DNA of 64,000 nucleotides from Flavobacterium hiemivividum (GCF_004349145.1 NZ_SMFO01000004.1:124001-188000), one strand, 5' to 3'; shown: positions 45,592 through 55,588, counted from the first letter of the stretch. Translations and numbers: made by a program. Notes: a model not told the origin generated them from the sequence alone.

Positions 45592-47130
45592 TTGATTGTA
45601 GTGTATCATTTAAATTCTAAAATTACTGCAGTAGAAACAGCGGGTAGCCAAACCATAGAATTTGATTTTAAAGGAAGTATTGCCGAAGGGCTTCATGTTT
45701 TAGCTCAACAATTTCCAGATGAAGTACTTGTGTGGTGTAACACAGCTTTAAAAGAACAATTGAATTGTGAGTTAATTCCAAGTTTGTTGCATCACCATAA
45801 ATTGATATTGTCTTTTTCAGTTTCCGCTTTTAATTTTTTGGAAAGGAAGATAGGATACATTGACGAGTCTTTATTTATTAATGTAAATAAAAAAGTAACT
45901 TATCCCACCTGGCAAATGAGCAGTGATATAGGTGTCGTACATGCGGCTGTCGTTAATGCAATGCAAGGTATAATTGTAAGGGGCGGTAATTTTGATTATT
46001 ATTTGAATTCTTTTGCTAAATTAGGTGTGCAAGCGGGACTATTGTGTTATTCAGAACCTAGGCTTTTAAAACAGCTTCCAACAGTTGCTCCACATCTAAC
46101 ATCAAGCTATACTCTTTTTAGGTTTGTACGGCAACATTACAAAACAAGATGGATTTTTCTATTGTTATTAAATTTAATTATTTACGAAAATAAATTTCCT
46201 TTAGTTCCAATGGTCTATTCTTTATTTTATAAGAATAGGAATAATAAAAAGATAAACTTAGATGCTGTAACGGTCAAATCATCTAGGATTGTGCTGGACA
46301 AAGGAACAGTAGATGTAATTATACCAACGATTGGAAGGAAAAAATATTTATATGATGTCTTGTGTGATTTAAGAAGTCAAACTAATTTACCTAAAAATGT
46401 AATCATTGTTGAACAAAATACCATACTAGATAGTGTTTCGGAATTGGATTATTTGCATAAAGAAGAATGGCCATTTACAGTAAAACATATTTTTACCCAT
46501 CTACCAGGCGCCTGTAATGCGCGTAATATTGCTTTAAAGGTAATTGAAAGCGAATGGATTTTTCTTGCAGATGATGATATAAGAGTTTCTCAAAACTTTA
46601 TCCAAAAAGCATTTGAGAACATTACTAAATTAGGTGCGAATTCGGTATCTTTAAGTTGTTTGCAAAAAGAAGATAATCAGACGTTTAAAACTATTTTACA
46701 GTGGGGAAGTTTTGGTTCCGGATGTAGTATCGTGAAAACGGAATCCATAAAAAACTGTAGATTTAATATTGGGTACGAATTCGGTTATGGGGAAGATAGT
46801 GATTTTGGCATGCAATTGCGAAATCAAGGTTGTGATGTTTTGTATTTACCTGCGCCCGAAATTTTACATTTAAAAGCGCCTATTGGTGGGTTTAGGACAA
46901 AGCCTGTTTTAGAATGGCATGATGATAAAGTACAACCCAAACCTTCGCCAACTGTTATGTTGTACCAGATTTCCAACAATACAATAGAGCAAATTAGAGG
47001 CTATAAAACAACTTTGTTTTTTAAGTATTATACGCATCAAAAGATTACAAATCCGTATCACTATTTTGTTCATTTTAGAAAACAGTGGAATCGAAGTGTA
47101 TTTTGGGCTAATCAATTAAAAACAAGATGA
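45592..47130 (+). CDS. Unknown N-terminal domain fused to a family 2 glycosyltransferase
   Basis: Residues from about 235 to 512 are a GT2: VDVIIPTIGRKKYL, VEQN, LPGACNARNIAL, LADDDIRVS (metal site) and GYGEDSDFGMQL. The first ~230 residues are not recognised. They contain FDFKGSIAEGLHVLAQQFPDE at the start and a hydrophobic stretch IFLLLLNLIIY near residue 190-200 that might touch the membrane. The only start is TTG at 45592, 3 bp after the previous stop. A long N-terminal domain is unusual among the GT2 proteins here. It overlaps the next gene by 4 bp. Confidence 0.8.
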   Translation: MIVVYHLNSKITAVETAGSQTIEFDFKGSIAEGLHVLAQQFPDEVLVWCNTALKEQLNCELIPSLLHHHKLILSFSVSAFNFLERKIGYIDESLFINVNKKVTYPTWQMSSDIGVVHAAVVNAMQGIIVRGGNFDYYLNSFAKLGVQAGLLCYSEPRLLKQLPTVAPHLTSSYTLFRFVRQHYKTRWIFLLLLNLIIYENKFPLVPMVYSLFYKNRNNKKINLDAVTVKSSRIVLDKGTVDVIIPTIGRKKYLYDVLCDLRSQTNLPKNVIIVEQNTILDSVSELDYLHKEEWPFTVKHIFTHLPGACNARNIALKVIESEWIFLADDDIRVSQNFIQKAFENITKLGANSVSLSCLQKEDNQTFKTILQWGSFGSGCSIVKTESIKNCRFNIGYEFGYGEDSDFGMQLRNQGCDVLYLPAPEILHLKAPIGGFRTKPVLEWHDDKVQPKPSPTVMLYQISNNTIEQIRGYKTTLFFKYYTHQKITNPYHYFVHFRKQWNRSVFWANQLKTR

Positions 47131-48131
47131 TGAAGTTTTCTTTAATTGTATGCACTTATATGCGTCCTTTGCCTTTGCTGAAATTATTGCAATCAGTTGA
47201 GAAGCAAACGCTGTATCCTGATGAAATTTTAATTATTGATGCTTCCACAAACAGTGAAACCGAAAATACTCTTAAAGAGAATAATTTAAAAAACCTTAGG
47301 TATTTACTAGTTCCTAATGAGTCTCGGGGATTAACTAAACAAAGAAATTATGGGATTGAGAGAGTGGGAAATGATATCAGTATATGTTGTTTTCTTGATG
47401 ACGATACGGTTTTGGAACTTGATTATTTTGAGCAATTATTAAAAACCTATGCGCTTTATCCCGAAGCACTCGGTGTAGGAGGATATATTGTTGGTGAATC
47501 AAAATGCGAATTTGTAGGCTATCATTACCAGCCTAAAATGGATGAGTTTTATTTTGATGGATGGAAACGCAAAGACGGTAGTAGATTTGTATTGAGAAAA
47601 AAAATAGGGTTAGATAGCAATTGTCCACCGGGATATTCATCCTTGTATTCTCACGGACGAAGTGTTGGTTTTTTACCCCCCAGCGGTAAAACTTATGAAG
47701 TCGAAATGTTGATGGGAGGTGTTTCTTCATTTAGAAAAGAAGTGTTTAACACCTTGAAATTTTCTACTTATTTTGAAGGCTATGGCTTGTATGAAGATGC
47801 TGATTTTAGTTTGAGAGTAGCTAGGCATGGAAAGCTGTATCTGAATACTGCAGCTCAATTGTATCATTACCACGATGCCTCGGGCCGACCCAATCAATAC
47901 CAATATGGAAAAATGGTGGTGCGAAATGGCTGGTACGTTTGGCGAACTAAGAACCCAAATCCCTTATTTAAAGATCAACTAAAATGGCATTCCATTACTA
48001 TACTTTTGACATTTATTCGATTTAGCAATACATTTACAAACTCTAATAGCAAGCAAGCCTTTACAGAATTCATGGGGAGAACCGCGGGTTGGTGGAGCTT
48101 GTTCTTTGATAAACCCAAATTCAGAAATTAA
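47127..48131 (+). CDS. Family 2 glycosyltransferase
   Basis: FSLIVCTYMRPLPLLKLL, IDASTNSET, SRGLTKQRNYGI and CFLDDDTVL (metal site) mark a GT2. FEGYGLYEDADFSLRVA is the late acceptor motif (core YEDADFSLR). It is similar to the C-terminal domain of the preceding protein, which has GEDSDF at the same place. Starts ATGATG at 47127, overlapping the previous stop. 334 residues. Confidence 0.9.
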   Translation: MMKFSLIVCTYMRPLPLLKLLQSVEKQTLYPDEILIIDASTNSETENTLKENNLKNLRYLLVPNESRGLTKQRNYGIERVGNDISICCFLDDDTVLELDYFEQLLKTYALYPEALGVGGYIVGESKCEFVGYHYQPKMDEFYFDGWKRKDGSRFVLRKKIGLDSNCPPGYSSLYSHGRSVGFLPPSGKTYEVEMLMGGVSSFRKEVFNTLKFSTYFEGYGLYEDADFSLRVARHGKLYLNTAAQLYHYHDASGRPNQYQYGKMVVRNGWYVWRTKNPNPLFKDQLKWHSITILLTFIRFSNTFTNSNSKQAFTEFMGRTAGWWSLFFDKPKFRN

Positions 48132-49267
48132 TGAAGTTTGTCATCATCACCCATGTGCCACACATAATTGAGCAAAATCAATTCTTTGCTTATGCACCTT
48201 ATGTTCGTGAAATGAATATCTGGGGGAAGTATGTGGATGAATTAATAATTGTGGCGCCTAAAACAGATCGTTTTAAAACTGCTATTGACTGCGCCTATGA
48301 ACATCAAAATATTAAATTCGTGGCTATAGACGGCTTTGATGTTTTGGGTTGGAGTTCTACTTTGAAGACTGTTTTTAAATTCCCTAAAATTAGTTGGCAG
48401 ATATATAATGCCATGAATAAAGCAGAGCATATACATTTGCGCTGTCCTGGCAATATAGGTTTGTTAGGATGCGTGCTTCAGATCGCATTCCCTTCTAAAC
48501 CCAAAACCGCTAAATACGCGGGTAATTGGGATCCGAAATCAACGCAACCGTGGAGTTATCGATTACAAAAATGGATTTTGTCTAATACTTTTTTAACGCG
48601 GAACATGCAGGTTTTAGTCTATGGTGAATGGCCTGAGAAAACTAATAATGTAAAGTCTTTTTTTACGGCAACGTACTCAGAGGATGATAAATTAGCTATT
48701 GTCAATAGGAATGTAAAAGGAGTAATTCGTTTTGTTTTCGTTGGTGCTTTGGTAGCGGGAAAGAATCCTTTGTATGCGATTCAATTAGTGGAGCGAATTA
48801 TTCAAAAAGGATACGAAGTTAGCTTAACTTTTTATGGAGATGGAGTAGAGCGAAATAAATTAGAACAATATTGTACTGCAAATAAGTTAGAGAATAGAAT
48901 AGTTCTAAAAGGAAATCAAACTACGGAAATAGTTCAAAAAGCCTATCAAGATAGTCATTTTGTAGTTCTGCCATCAGTTAGTGAAGGTTGGCCGAAAGTA
49001 ATTGCTGAGGGAATGTTCTGGGGTTGCGTTCCAATAGCTACAAAAGTTTCTTGTGTTCCTTACATGTTAAATAATGGTAATCGAGGGATTTTGTTAAATA
49101 TGGATTTTGAAAAGGATATTTCACAAATAGAAGGACTTATACAAAATGAAAAGGATTTCAAAAATAAAAGTGTAGAAGCGTCTAATTGGTCGAGAAAATA
49201 TACAGTAGAACTTTTTCAACAACAAATTAAAATAATAATGAAAAATGAATCATCGTTTAAAAACTAG
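48131..49267 (+). CDS. Family 4 glycosyltransferase
   Basis: The C-terminal domain is clearly GT4: FVFVGALVAGKNPLYAIQ, FYGDGVERNKLE, and SVSEGWPKVIAEGMFWGCVPIA with the E-x7-E motif. The N-terminal half (ITHVPHIIEQNQFFAYAPYV) and KYAGNWDPKSTQPW are typical of a Bacteroidetes subgroup. 378 residues. It overlaps the previous stop by one base (TAATG) and the next gene by 23 bp. Confidence 0.9.
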   Translation: MKFVIITHVPHIIEQNQFFAYAPYVREMNIWGKYVDELIIVAPKTDRFKTAIDCAYEHQNIKFVAIDGFDVLGWSSTLKTVFKFPKISWQIYNAMNKAEHIHLRCPGNIGLLGCVLQIAFPSKPKTAKYAGNWDPKSTQPWSYRLQKWILSNTFLTRNMQVLVYGEWPEKTNNVKSFFTATYSEDDKLAIVNRNVKGVIRFVFVGALVAGKNPLYAIQLVERIIQKGYEVSLTFYGDGVERNKLEQYCTANKLENRIVLKGNQTTEIVQKAYQDSHFVVLPSVSEGWPKVIAEGMFWGCVPIATKVSCVPYMLNNGNRGILLNMDFEKDISQIEGLIQNEKDFKNKSVEASNWSRKYTVELFQQQIKIIMKNESSFKN

Positions 49268-50108
49268 GATACTTAAAACAATTGCGTTGCTACCTAATTC
49301 CATAGGATACTCACTATACAATTTATTACAAGAGATTGCGAGTCAGCATACCTTTGAGAGTAAATTTCAATCAACAAAAAACAGCTATAATTCAATGGTA
49401 AGAATTTTACAAAATAGCAATGTTAATTTGAAAGGGTTAAAAATAGTTGAATTGGGTTCGGGTTGGAGTCCTATCTTACCCTATCAATTAATTTTTGAAG
49501 GGAATGCTAAATCCGTTGATTCTTATGATATCAATGAACATTATAATGCAAAAGAAATAAAACAGTTAAATGATTATTATAGCAAACATCATACTATTGA
49601 TTTAGAAAGTAAAGGAAATTACAAAACACATAAGTCATTAACCTATCTTCCTAAAACAAGTATATGTGAATGTAAATTGGATAATATTGATTTAGTGGTA
49701 TCTCGATTTGTTTTGGAGCATGTGCCAGTAAAAAACATTATCGAAATGCATAAATTTTTTAATTCCACTTTGAGGAAGGGAAGTTATATACTGCATTTAA
49801 TTTCGCCCAATGATCATCGTTCTTATAGTGACTCGTCGCTTTCGTTACAAGATTTTTTAAAATACAGTCAGGAAGAGTGGGATGATATTCAAACAAAATT
49901 TGACTACCATAATAGATTAAGACTACCTCAATATTTAGAAATTTTCATGATTGATTTTGAAATTATTTCTCTTGAACATAGTACATTGAATACTAATTCT
50001 GAAGCGTATCAAAAATTTAGAGAATTAGCCATTCATGAAGATTTCAGCAAGTTTAATGAAGAAGAACTAATGGCAGGTAGTATTAATATTCTTTTGAAAA
50101 AAAAATAG
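49245..50108 (+). CDS. SAM-dependent methyltransferase
   Basis: LKIVELGSGWSPILPY is the SAM-binding motif I, DSYDIN the acidic end of strand 2, and LVVSRFVLEHVP with LRKGSYILHLISPNDH motifs III-IV of a class I methyltransferase. 287 residues. The target is unknown; a glycan hydroxyl or carboxyl is likely from context. The start overlaps the preceding GT4 gene by 23 bp. An A9 run ends the reading frame (50097-50105). Confidence 0.83.
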   Translation: MNHRLKTRILKTIALLPNSIGYSLYNLLQEIASQHTFESKFQSTKNSYNSMVRILQNSNVNLKGLKIVELGSGWSPILPYQLIFEGNAKSVDSYDINEHYNAKEIKQLNDYYSKHHTIDLESKGNYKTHKSLTYLPKTSICECKLDNIDLVVSRFVLEHVPVKNIIEMHKFFNSTLRKGSYILHLISPNDHRSYSDSSLSLQDFLKYSQEEWDDIQTKFDYHNRLRLPQYLEIFMIDFEIISLEHSTLNTNSEAYQKFRELAIHEDFSKFNEEELMAGSINILLKKK

Positions 50109-50111
50109 TCT

Positions 50112-51188
50112 ATGCGCATTATTCAAATCATTGACTCTCTTGAAGCAGGTGGAGCGGAGCGAATGGCAGTTAATTACGCGAATGTCTTGGCGAGTCAAAT
50201 TGATTTTTCCGGACTGATAGCAACCCGAAAGGAAGGAACTTTGTTGTCGGATTTAGATTCTAAAGTGAACTATCTTTTTTTGAAAAAGAAAAGAAGTTTT
50301 GATTTGAAAGCACTATTCGTATTACGAAGTTATGTTGTGGAAAACAAAGTGTCTGTCGTTCATGCACACAGCAGTTCTTTCTTTTTGGCATTTTTACTAA
50401 AGTTGGTTTACCCGTCGATAAGAATTTTATGGCATGACCATTATGGGGAAAGTGAATTTTTGAATTCAAGGCCTACATTTGTTTTTAGAATGACGCTTCC
50501 TTTTTTTAAGGGCGTGATTAGTGTCAATCAAAAACTAAAACAATGGGTAGAGCAAAAGATACATTGTAAGAATGCTATTTATTTAGCCAATTTCGCATCT
50601 ACGGAAAATGAGTTTAAAGGGAAAACCGTTTTGAAAGGGGTGACTGGAAAACGGATTGTATCTTTGGCTAATTTAAGACCGCAAAAAAATCATTTTCTTT
50701 TATTGGAAGTAGCGAAGATACTTAGAGAAACACATCCCGAATGGACGTTTCATTTGGTCGGAAAAGATTTTGAAGATAATTATTCGTCGGAAATAAAGAA
50801 GTTGATTGTCGAATATGATCTGAAAGATCAGGTCTTTGTTTATGGTAGTAAAAATGATGTTGAAAATATAGTTCAGCAAGCATCTATTTGTGTTTTAACT
50901 TCTAAATCAGAGGGCTTGCCCGTTGCATTGCTAGAATATGCTAGGGGTGAAAAACCGGTAGTAGTTACTGATGTTGGGAATATGCCTGAGGTGGTTCAAA
51001 ATGGAAAGAATGGTTTTGTCGTCCCACACAATGCGGAGTTGTTTTGTGCAGCGATAGTTGAATTGATAGAAAATGAGGCTCTTAGGGATGATTTTGGGGC
51101 AGCGATTTATAACACAGTTTTAAATAGCTATTCAGAAGAAGTGATTATAAAACAATATTTAAAGTGGGTGCAACAGCAAAGTAAATGA
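50112..51188 (+). CDS. Family 4 glycosyltransferase
   Basis: RIIQIIDSLEAGGAERMAVNYA is the N-terminal GT4 pattern (core SLEAGGAER). VHAHSSSFF follows, then VSLANLRPQKNHFLLLE in the second domain and TSKSEGLPVALLEYARGEKPVV with the E-x7-E type motif. 358 residues. Lies 3 bp after the methyltransferase and overlaps the polymerase-like gene by 4 bp (ATGA). Confidence 0.92.
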   Translation: MRIIQIIDSLEAGGAERMAVNYANVLASQIDFSGLIATRKEGTLLSDLDSKVNYLFLKKKRSFDLKALFVLRSYVVENKVSVVHAHSSSFFLAFLLKLVYPSIRILWHDHYGESEFLNSRPTFVFRMTLPFFKGVISVNQKLKQWVEQKIHCKNAIYLANFASTENEFKGKTVLKGVTGKRIVSLANLRPQKNHFLLLEVAKILRETHPEWTFHLVGKDFEDNYSSEIKKLIVEYDLKDQVFVYGSKNDVENIVQQASICVLTSKSEGLPVALLEYARGEKPVVVTDVGNMPEVVQNGKNGFVVPHNAELFCAAIVELIENEALRDDFGAAIYNTVLNSYSEEVIIKQYLKWVQQQSK

Positions 51189-52522
51189 AAAAAGAAGAAC
51201 AATTCTATTTGTATTTAATTTTATCCCATGTGGCTATTGGTATTGGGATTTTCGTACTTCCTTTTGCTGCTAAACTATATGGCTACTCTATGATATTGGT
51301 TGGGGCTTATTTTGTAATAAAAACCCAAAATCGCAATAATGAAGCCTTAATGGCGGCGGCTTATATAGCTGGAGCTGAAGTATTATTGCGAATGACAGGC
51401 GGAAATATCAGCTATGAATTTTCTAAATACGGGGTGATGATATTTGTTTTAATGGGGATGTATTTTAGCGGTTTCTCTAAAGGAGCTACTCCCTATTGGC
51501 TTTTCTTATTATTGTTGGTTCCTAGCGTAGTTATTTCCACCTTTGTTTTAAACTTTGATACCAATATCAGGAAAACTATTGCGTTTAATATTTCTGGGCC
51601 GGTCTGCTTGGCAGTGGCTTCATTGTATACTTATAGACGAAAAATTACACTGGAGCAGATGAATTCGATGTTGTTATGCATAGGTCTTCCCATAGTCAGT
51701 TGTGCGGCGTATTTGACTTTATATACTCCAAATGTTAGGGATGTAATTACAGGTACCCAATCTAATTTTGAGACCTCAGGAGGATTTGGTCCTAATCAGG
51801 TGGCTACTTTTTTAGGGTTGGGTATGTTTATTTTTTTTTCGAGGATTATATTAGAATCTAGATCGAAATTTATGCTGGTGCTCAATTTAATTATCGCTTT
51901 AAATATCAGCTATAGAGGGATGGTTACCTTCTCCCGTGGTGGGATGATTACCGGTTTCTTGATGATTGTATTATTGTTGTGCTTCCTGTATTTTAAATCT
52001 AATTTTAGAGGGAAGGTAAAACTGAATTATATTATAGTAGTAATCGGCTTAGCGATGATGGTGACTTGGACCTATACTTCTATTCAAACCGGTGGCTTAA
52101 TCAAAAACAGGTATGCCAATCAAGATGCTCAGGGAAGGGAGAAAAAAAACCAATTTACTGGAAGAGGGGATATAGCCGCGACTGAAATTGATATGTTTCT
52201 GGACAATCCTATTTTTGGGGTTGGCGTTGCCAAAGGAGCTGAAGTTCGCGAAGTGGTAACTGGGAGTTTTTCAACATCTCATGATGAAATTACACGGATG
52301 CTAGCGGAGCACGGATCATTTGGAATTGTTGGTCTGTTAATTTTGGTTATCACGCCTTTGGTCTTGTACCTGGAAAATAAGTTCAATATGTTTTTATTGT
52401 GTTTTGTGGCCTTCTGGTTTTTGACTATAAATCATGCTGCGATGCGAACGGCTATACCTGCTTTTGTGTATTCCTTGTCGCTGCTGAATGTTCAGCTAGT
52501 ACCTAATTCCAAAAAAGAATAG
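51185..52522 (+). CDS. O-antigen polymerase/ligase-like membrane protein (Wzy/WaaL family)
   Basis: About ten to twelve hydrophobic segments with a large periplasmic loop in the second half, as in Wzy/WaaL proteins. FSRGGMITGF and GRGDIAATEIDMFLDNPIFGVG, plus STSHDEITRMLAEHG (core SHDEITRMLAEHG), match the Wzy_C/O-antigen ligase motif, where the His near the end of the loop is functionally important. 445 residues. Whether it polymerises repeat units or ligates the finished glycan cannot be told apart by eye. Its presence with an ABC exporter favours a ligase, as in ABC-type O-antigen systems. Confidence 0.85.
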   Translation: MKKEEQFYLYLILSHVAIGIGIFVLPFAAKLYGYSMILVGAYFVIKTQNRNNEALMAAAYIAGAEVLLRMTGGNISYEFSKYGVMIFVLMGMYFSGFSKGATPYWLFLLLLVPSVVISTFVLNFDTNIRKTIAFNISGPVCLAVASLYTYRRKITLEQMNSMLLCIGLPIVSCAAYLTLYTPNVRDVITGTQSNFETSGGFGPNQVATFLGLGMFIFFSRIILESRSKFMLVLNLIIALNISYRGMVTFSRGGMITGFLMIVLLLCFLYFKSNFRGKVKLNYIIVVIGLAMMVTWTYTSIQTGGLIKNRYANQDAQGREKKNQFTGRGDIAATEIDMFLDNPIFGVGVAKGAEVREVVTGSFSTSHDEITRMLAEHGSFGIVGLLILVITPLVLYLENKFNMFLLCFVAFWFLTINHAAMRTAIPAFVYSLSLLNVQLVPNSKKE

Positions 52523-53643
52523 TGAGGAGTGAGCAGTGGTCAGTAAATTGCAGTTTAAAATCGAAAAGAGTTTAAGGTTTAAAGTTGGCGGTGGGGAGTA
52601 GGAGTTTTCAGTTATGTGTGAATGTGAAATTTTCATATTGTCTCAGTAGGAAGTTGGTTGTTTTGATTTTTTTTTTTTTAGGCACGGATTGCAAATTTGC
52701 GTTAACGGGGGAGTAGGTTTTCATGAAGGGATTTTTTCTTTTGCCTTGATGCAAAAGAAACAAAAGATCAAGCCTGAAAATTAAAAACTTAAAAACTACC
52801 TCAAAACTCTGTTCCACAGCCCGAGCCGTTCGCCTTTTAGGCTCAACTCGCGGACTGCTGCCACGCCGTTTTTTCGTTGTTTTTCGCCGTTTTTAATTTA
52901 AGGGCGAGGGGAGGAGTTTTCAGATGTCGGTATTGAGTTATGAGTTATGATTGGATGTGTGATAAAGCCAATATGAAAGTGAGAAGCAGTGATCAGTGAT
53001 CTGAATTCAGTGATCGGTGATCTCAATTAGTGCAATAGTTTCGGGAAGAATAGTTCAGAGGTATTTAAAATTATATGAGAATGTCGGTTTAGCGGACTAG
53101 TAATTCAATATTGGGACACAGATCGGGGGATGTTCGCTGATTTTTTATATAGAAATCCGTTTTTACCAGTTTAAATTGTTTTTATCCGTGTTCCATTTTC
53201 AACACTTGCAGCAGTACGGGATTGTTAGGATAGTGAGAAGTGAGAAGTGAGAAGTGAGAAGTGGTCATTATTTAGTGATCAGTTTTATTAGTGCCCAAAG
53301 GAGCTAAAATGCAGCATGCATTCTTCATTTTTTGTTCGATACTGTAGCTATTTCTCCACTATTACATCGATATTGTTAATTTTTGACAGGCGTTGCGGAT
53401 CAAGAATTACACCCTTTCTCTTTCACTGCTATGTGGTGGTACTTTAAATGAGTTGGTGTTTGTAAGTCAATGGTTTATATGTCGTTGAGGTTTATAGGAA
53501 ACTGTTTAACGAGTCCAATTTTACTGAAAAGAGGTGGTGTTTTGCTTGGAAGCTAATCAGCGTTATTTTGTTTGTAGAAATGAGTCGTTTTATGTAGATT
53601 ACTCAATAAAATTGCTAAATTGCAGGCATATCTACATAAAGTA
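52523..53643. repeat. 1.1-kb repeat-rich gap before the WcaJ-like gene
   Basis: Contains GTGAGGAGTGAGCAGTGG-type repeats, GAAAAGAGTTTAAGG near 52563 (compare 5363), a start module TTTTGCCTTGATGCAAAAG related to the large inverted-repeat element (52740-52870), CAGTGATCGGTGATC repeats near 53000, and a GTGAGAA array at 53233-53263. From 53264 to 53643 nothing is recognised. No gene is seen. Confidence 0.7.
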
Positions 53644-55038
53644 ATGTCCAAGTCCAAGATGCATTTTGAAATATCAGAGCGGAAGTTAATTCTTCGTCTT
53701 TTTGATGTTGTTTTTGTTTTAGTCGCCGTGTATTTGGTTGGGACTTTTTTTGAGCTGAACTATTTGGAAGCGGCAGTGACTAACCGATATTGGATTATTT
53801 TTTTGGCATTGTACCTCAGTATATTTGGCGCTATTTTCGAAATGTATAATCTTCAGGTTGCCAGCAACCAATTGGCCGTCTTGAAAAGTACGTTTTTAAC
53901 AGCATCTACTACAGCCTTGGTCTATTTATTGACTCCTGTTTTTTCGCCGGAACTTCCCTCAAACCGAATCCAGATTTTAGTTTTTTACGCCGTTATTTTT
54001 AGCACTTTGATTTTGTGGCGGTTGTTTTATGTTCGCTTTCTGGCTAGCAATCGGTTTCTTCAAAACGCGGTGTTGATTTGTGAGCAGGAACAATTGGAAG
54101 AATTGATCTTAGGACTGCAAAATATTGATCCGCATTATCGGATTATTGGATATGTAAGTGCTGATGCTACGGAAAATAGTGATATTAGACCCTATCAAGA
54201 TGTGGAGGCGATACACAAAAAGGATTTGGCTGCCTATGTTAAAAAAAATGCCGTTTCTGAAGTCGTGATTGCTTCGAAAGATACAGCAGGGATAACTTCA
54301 GAATTGTACCAGCAATTGATAGAGCTGTTAGAGTCGGGGAAAATCGTCCGGGAGTACACTCAGGTTTATGAGAGTAAGACACATCGCGTTCCGGTACAGT
54401 ATATCGAAAGGGATTTTTATCGTTTTTTTCCATTTAGCCGCAACAATCAAAATAAATTTTATTTGTCCATTGTTCGATTTTTTGAAATAATTATTTCAAT
54501 TGTAGGACTTCTTTTATGCGTGGTGTTTATACCCTTTATTATACTGGGGAATGCCATCGGTAATAGGGGGGAGTTGTTTTATACTCAAGAACGTATCGGT
54601 AAAGACGGAGTTGTTTTCTCAATTTTAAAATTTAGAAGTATGAAGAATACTTCTGAAGCTGATAAGGCGGTTTTTTCGACAGTTACAGATCCTAGAAAAA
54701 CCGTATTTGGAAATTTTATGCGCAAAACTCGTCTCGATGAGTTTCCGCAGTTTCTTAATATCTTGAGAGGTGATATGGGTTTAGTAGGTCCGCGCCCGGA
54801 ACGTCCTTTTTTTGTAAAAGAAATTTCGGAAATCATGCCTTTTTACGAGACGAGACATATCATAAAACCAGGGCTTACTGGATGGGCACAGGTGAACTAC
54901 TCTTATGGGGAATCGATTGATGACAGTCTGATTAAGTTGCAATACGATCTTTATTATATTAAACATCGGAGTTTTTATCTGGATCTGAATATTGCTCTGC
55001 GTACGATTACTACGGTTTTGTTTTATAGAGGGCAGTAG
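53644..55038 (+). CDS. Polyprenyl-phosphate sugar-1-phosphate transferase (WcaJ/WbaP-like)
   Basis: Starts a lipid-linked glycan by moving a hexose- or HexNAc-1-phosphate to undecaprenyl phosphate. The N-terminal ~150 residues carry four membrane segments, then a CoA-binding-like Rossmann domain. The C-terminal catalytic domain has the re-entrant hydrophobic helix, ERIGKDG, LKFRSM, TRLDEFPQFLNILRGDMG and VGPRPE. The frame is open from a TTG at 53620, but ATG at 53644 is preferred. 464 residues from there. It stands apart from the main operon behind a repeat gap and is the second initiating enzyme in the window. Confidence 0.93.
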   Translation: MSKSKMHFEISERKLILRLFDVVFVLVAVYLVGTFFELNYLEAAVTNRYWIIFLALYLSIFGAIFEMYNLQVASNQLAVLKSTFLTASTTALVYLLTPVFSPELPSNRIQILVFYAVIFSTLILWRLFYVRFLASNRFLQNAVLICEQEQLEELILGLQNIDPHYRIIGYVSADATENSDIRPYQDVEAIHKKDLAAYVKKNAVSEVVIASKDTAGITSELYQQLIELLESGKIVREYTQVYESKTHRVPVQYIERDFYRFFPFSRNNQNKFYLSIVRFFEIIISIVGLLLCVVFIPFIILGNAIGNRGELFYTQERIGKDGVVFSILKFRSMKNTSEADKAVFSTVTDPRKTVFGNFMRKTRLDEFPQFLNILRGDMGLVGPRPERPFFVKEISEIMPFYETRHIIKPGLTGWAQVNYSYGESIDDSLIKLQYDLYYIKHRSFYLDLNIALRTITTVLFYRGQ

Positions 55039-55588
55039 GGAAAGTTTAATGGCAATGGCAATGGCAGTTTCAATGTCAATATCAATATCAATTGTTTATA
55101 AAGGGGCTTATTTACTTCGAAAATAAGACTTTGCTATTACATTAAAAATCAATTAAATGCTCTCGAGGCGATTTGAAAAAATAAAATGGACCACGGATGA
55201 CGCTGATTTGACGGATTTAAACGGATTTGCTTTACTTTTATCTTTGGAAATCTGCAAAATCTGCGTGTCAATTTGATCAATATAATATCCATATAATATC
55301 AATGGCAGTTTCAATGTCAATATCAATTGTTTATAAAGCGGCTTATTAAATTCGAAAACAAGCTTTGCTATTACTTTAAAAATCATTTGAAATGCTCTCG
55401 AGACGATTTGAAAAATAAAAATGGACCACGGATGACGCTGATTTGACGGATTTGCTTTACTTTTATCTGTGATAATCTGCAAAATCTGCGTGCCAATTTG
55501 ATCCATATAATTTCAATATCAATGGCAATAGCAAATGGCAATTTCAAAACTCATTGATGTATTTAATTTGTATGATGGATAGCTTTAT
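55039..55588. repeat. Two-copy ~235-bp repeat and hexanucleotide tracts
   Basis: A block containing ATGGCAGTTTCAATGTCAAT, GGACCACGGATGACGCTG and ATCTGCAAAATCTGCGTG occurs twice: ATGGCAG at 55061 and 55302, GGACCACGG at 55188 and 55423. CAATGGCAATGG/CAATATCAATATC hexamers lie at both ends. No convincing gene is present. The gap separates the plus-strand glycan locus from the minus-strand DUF4105 gene, so it should also hold both 3' ends. Confidence 0.7.

Noticed and set aside
55153..55506. Minus-strand 117-codon open frame with an internal protein repeat
   Set aside because: Comes from the two-copy ~235-bp DNA block; no start context and no recognisable domain.
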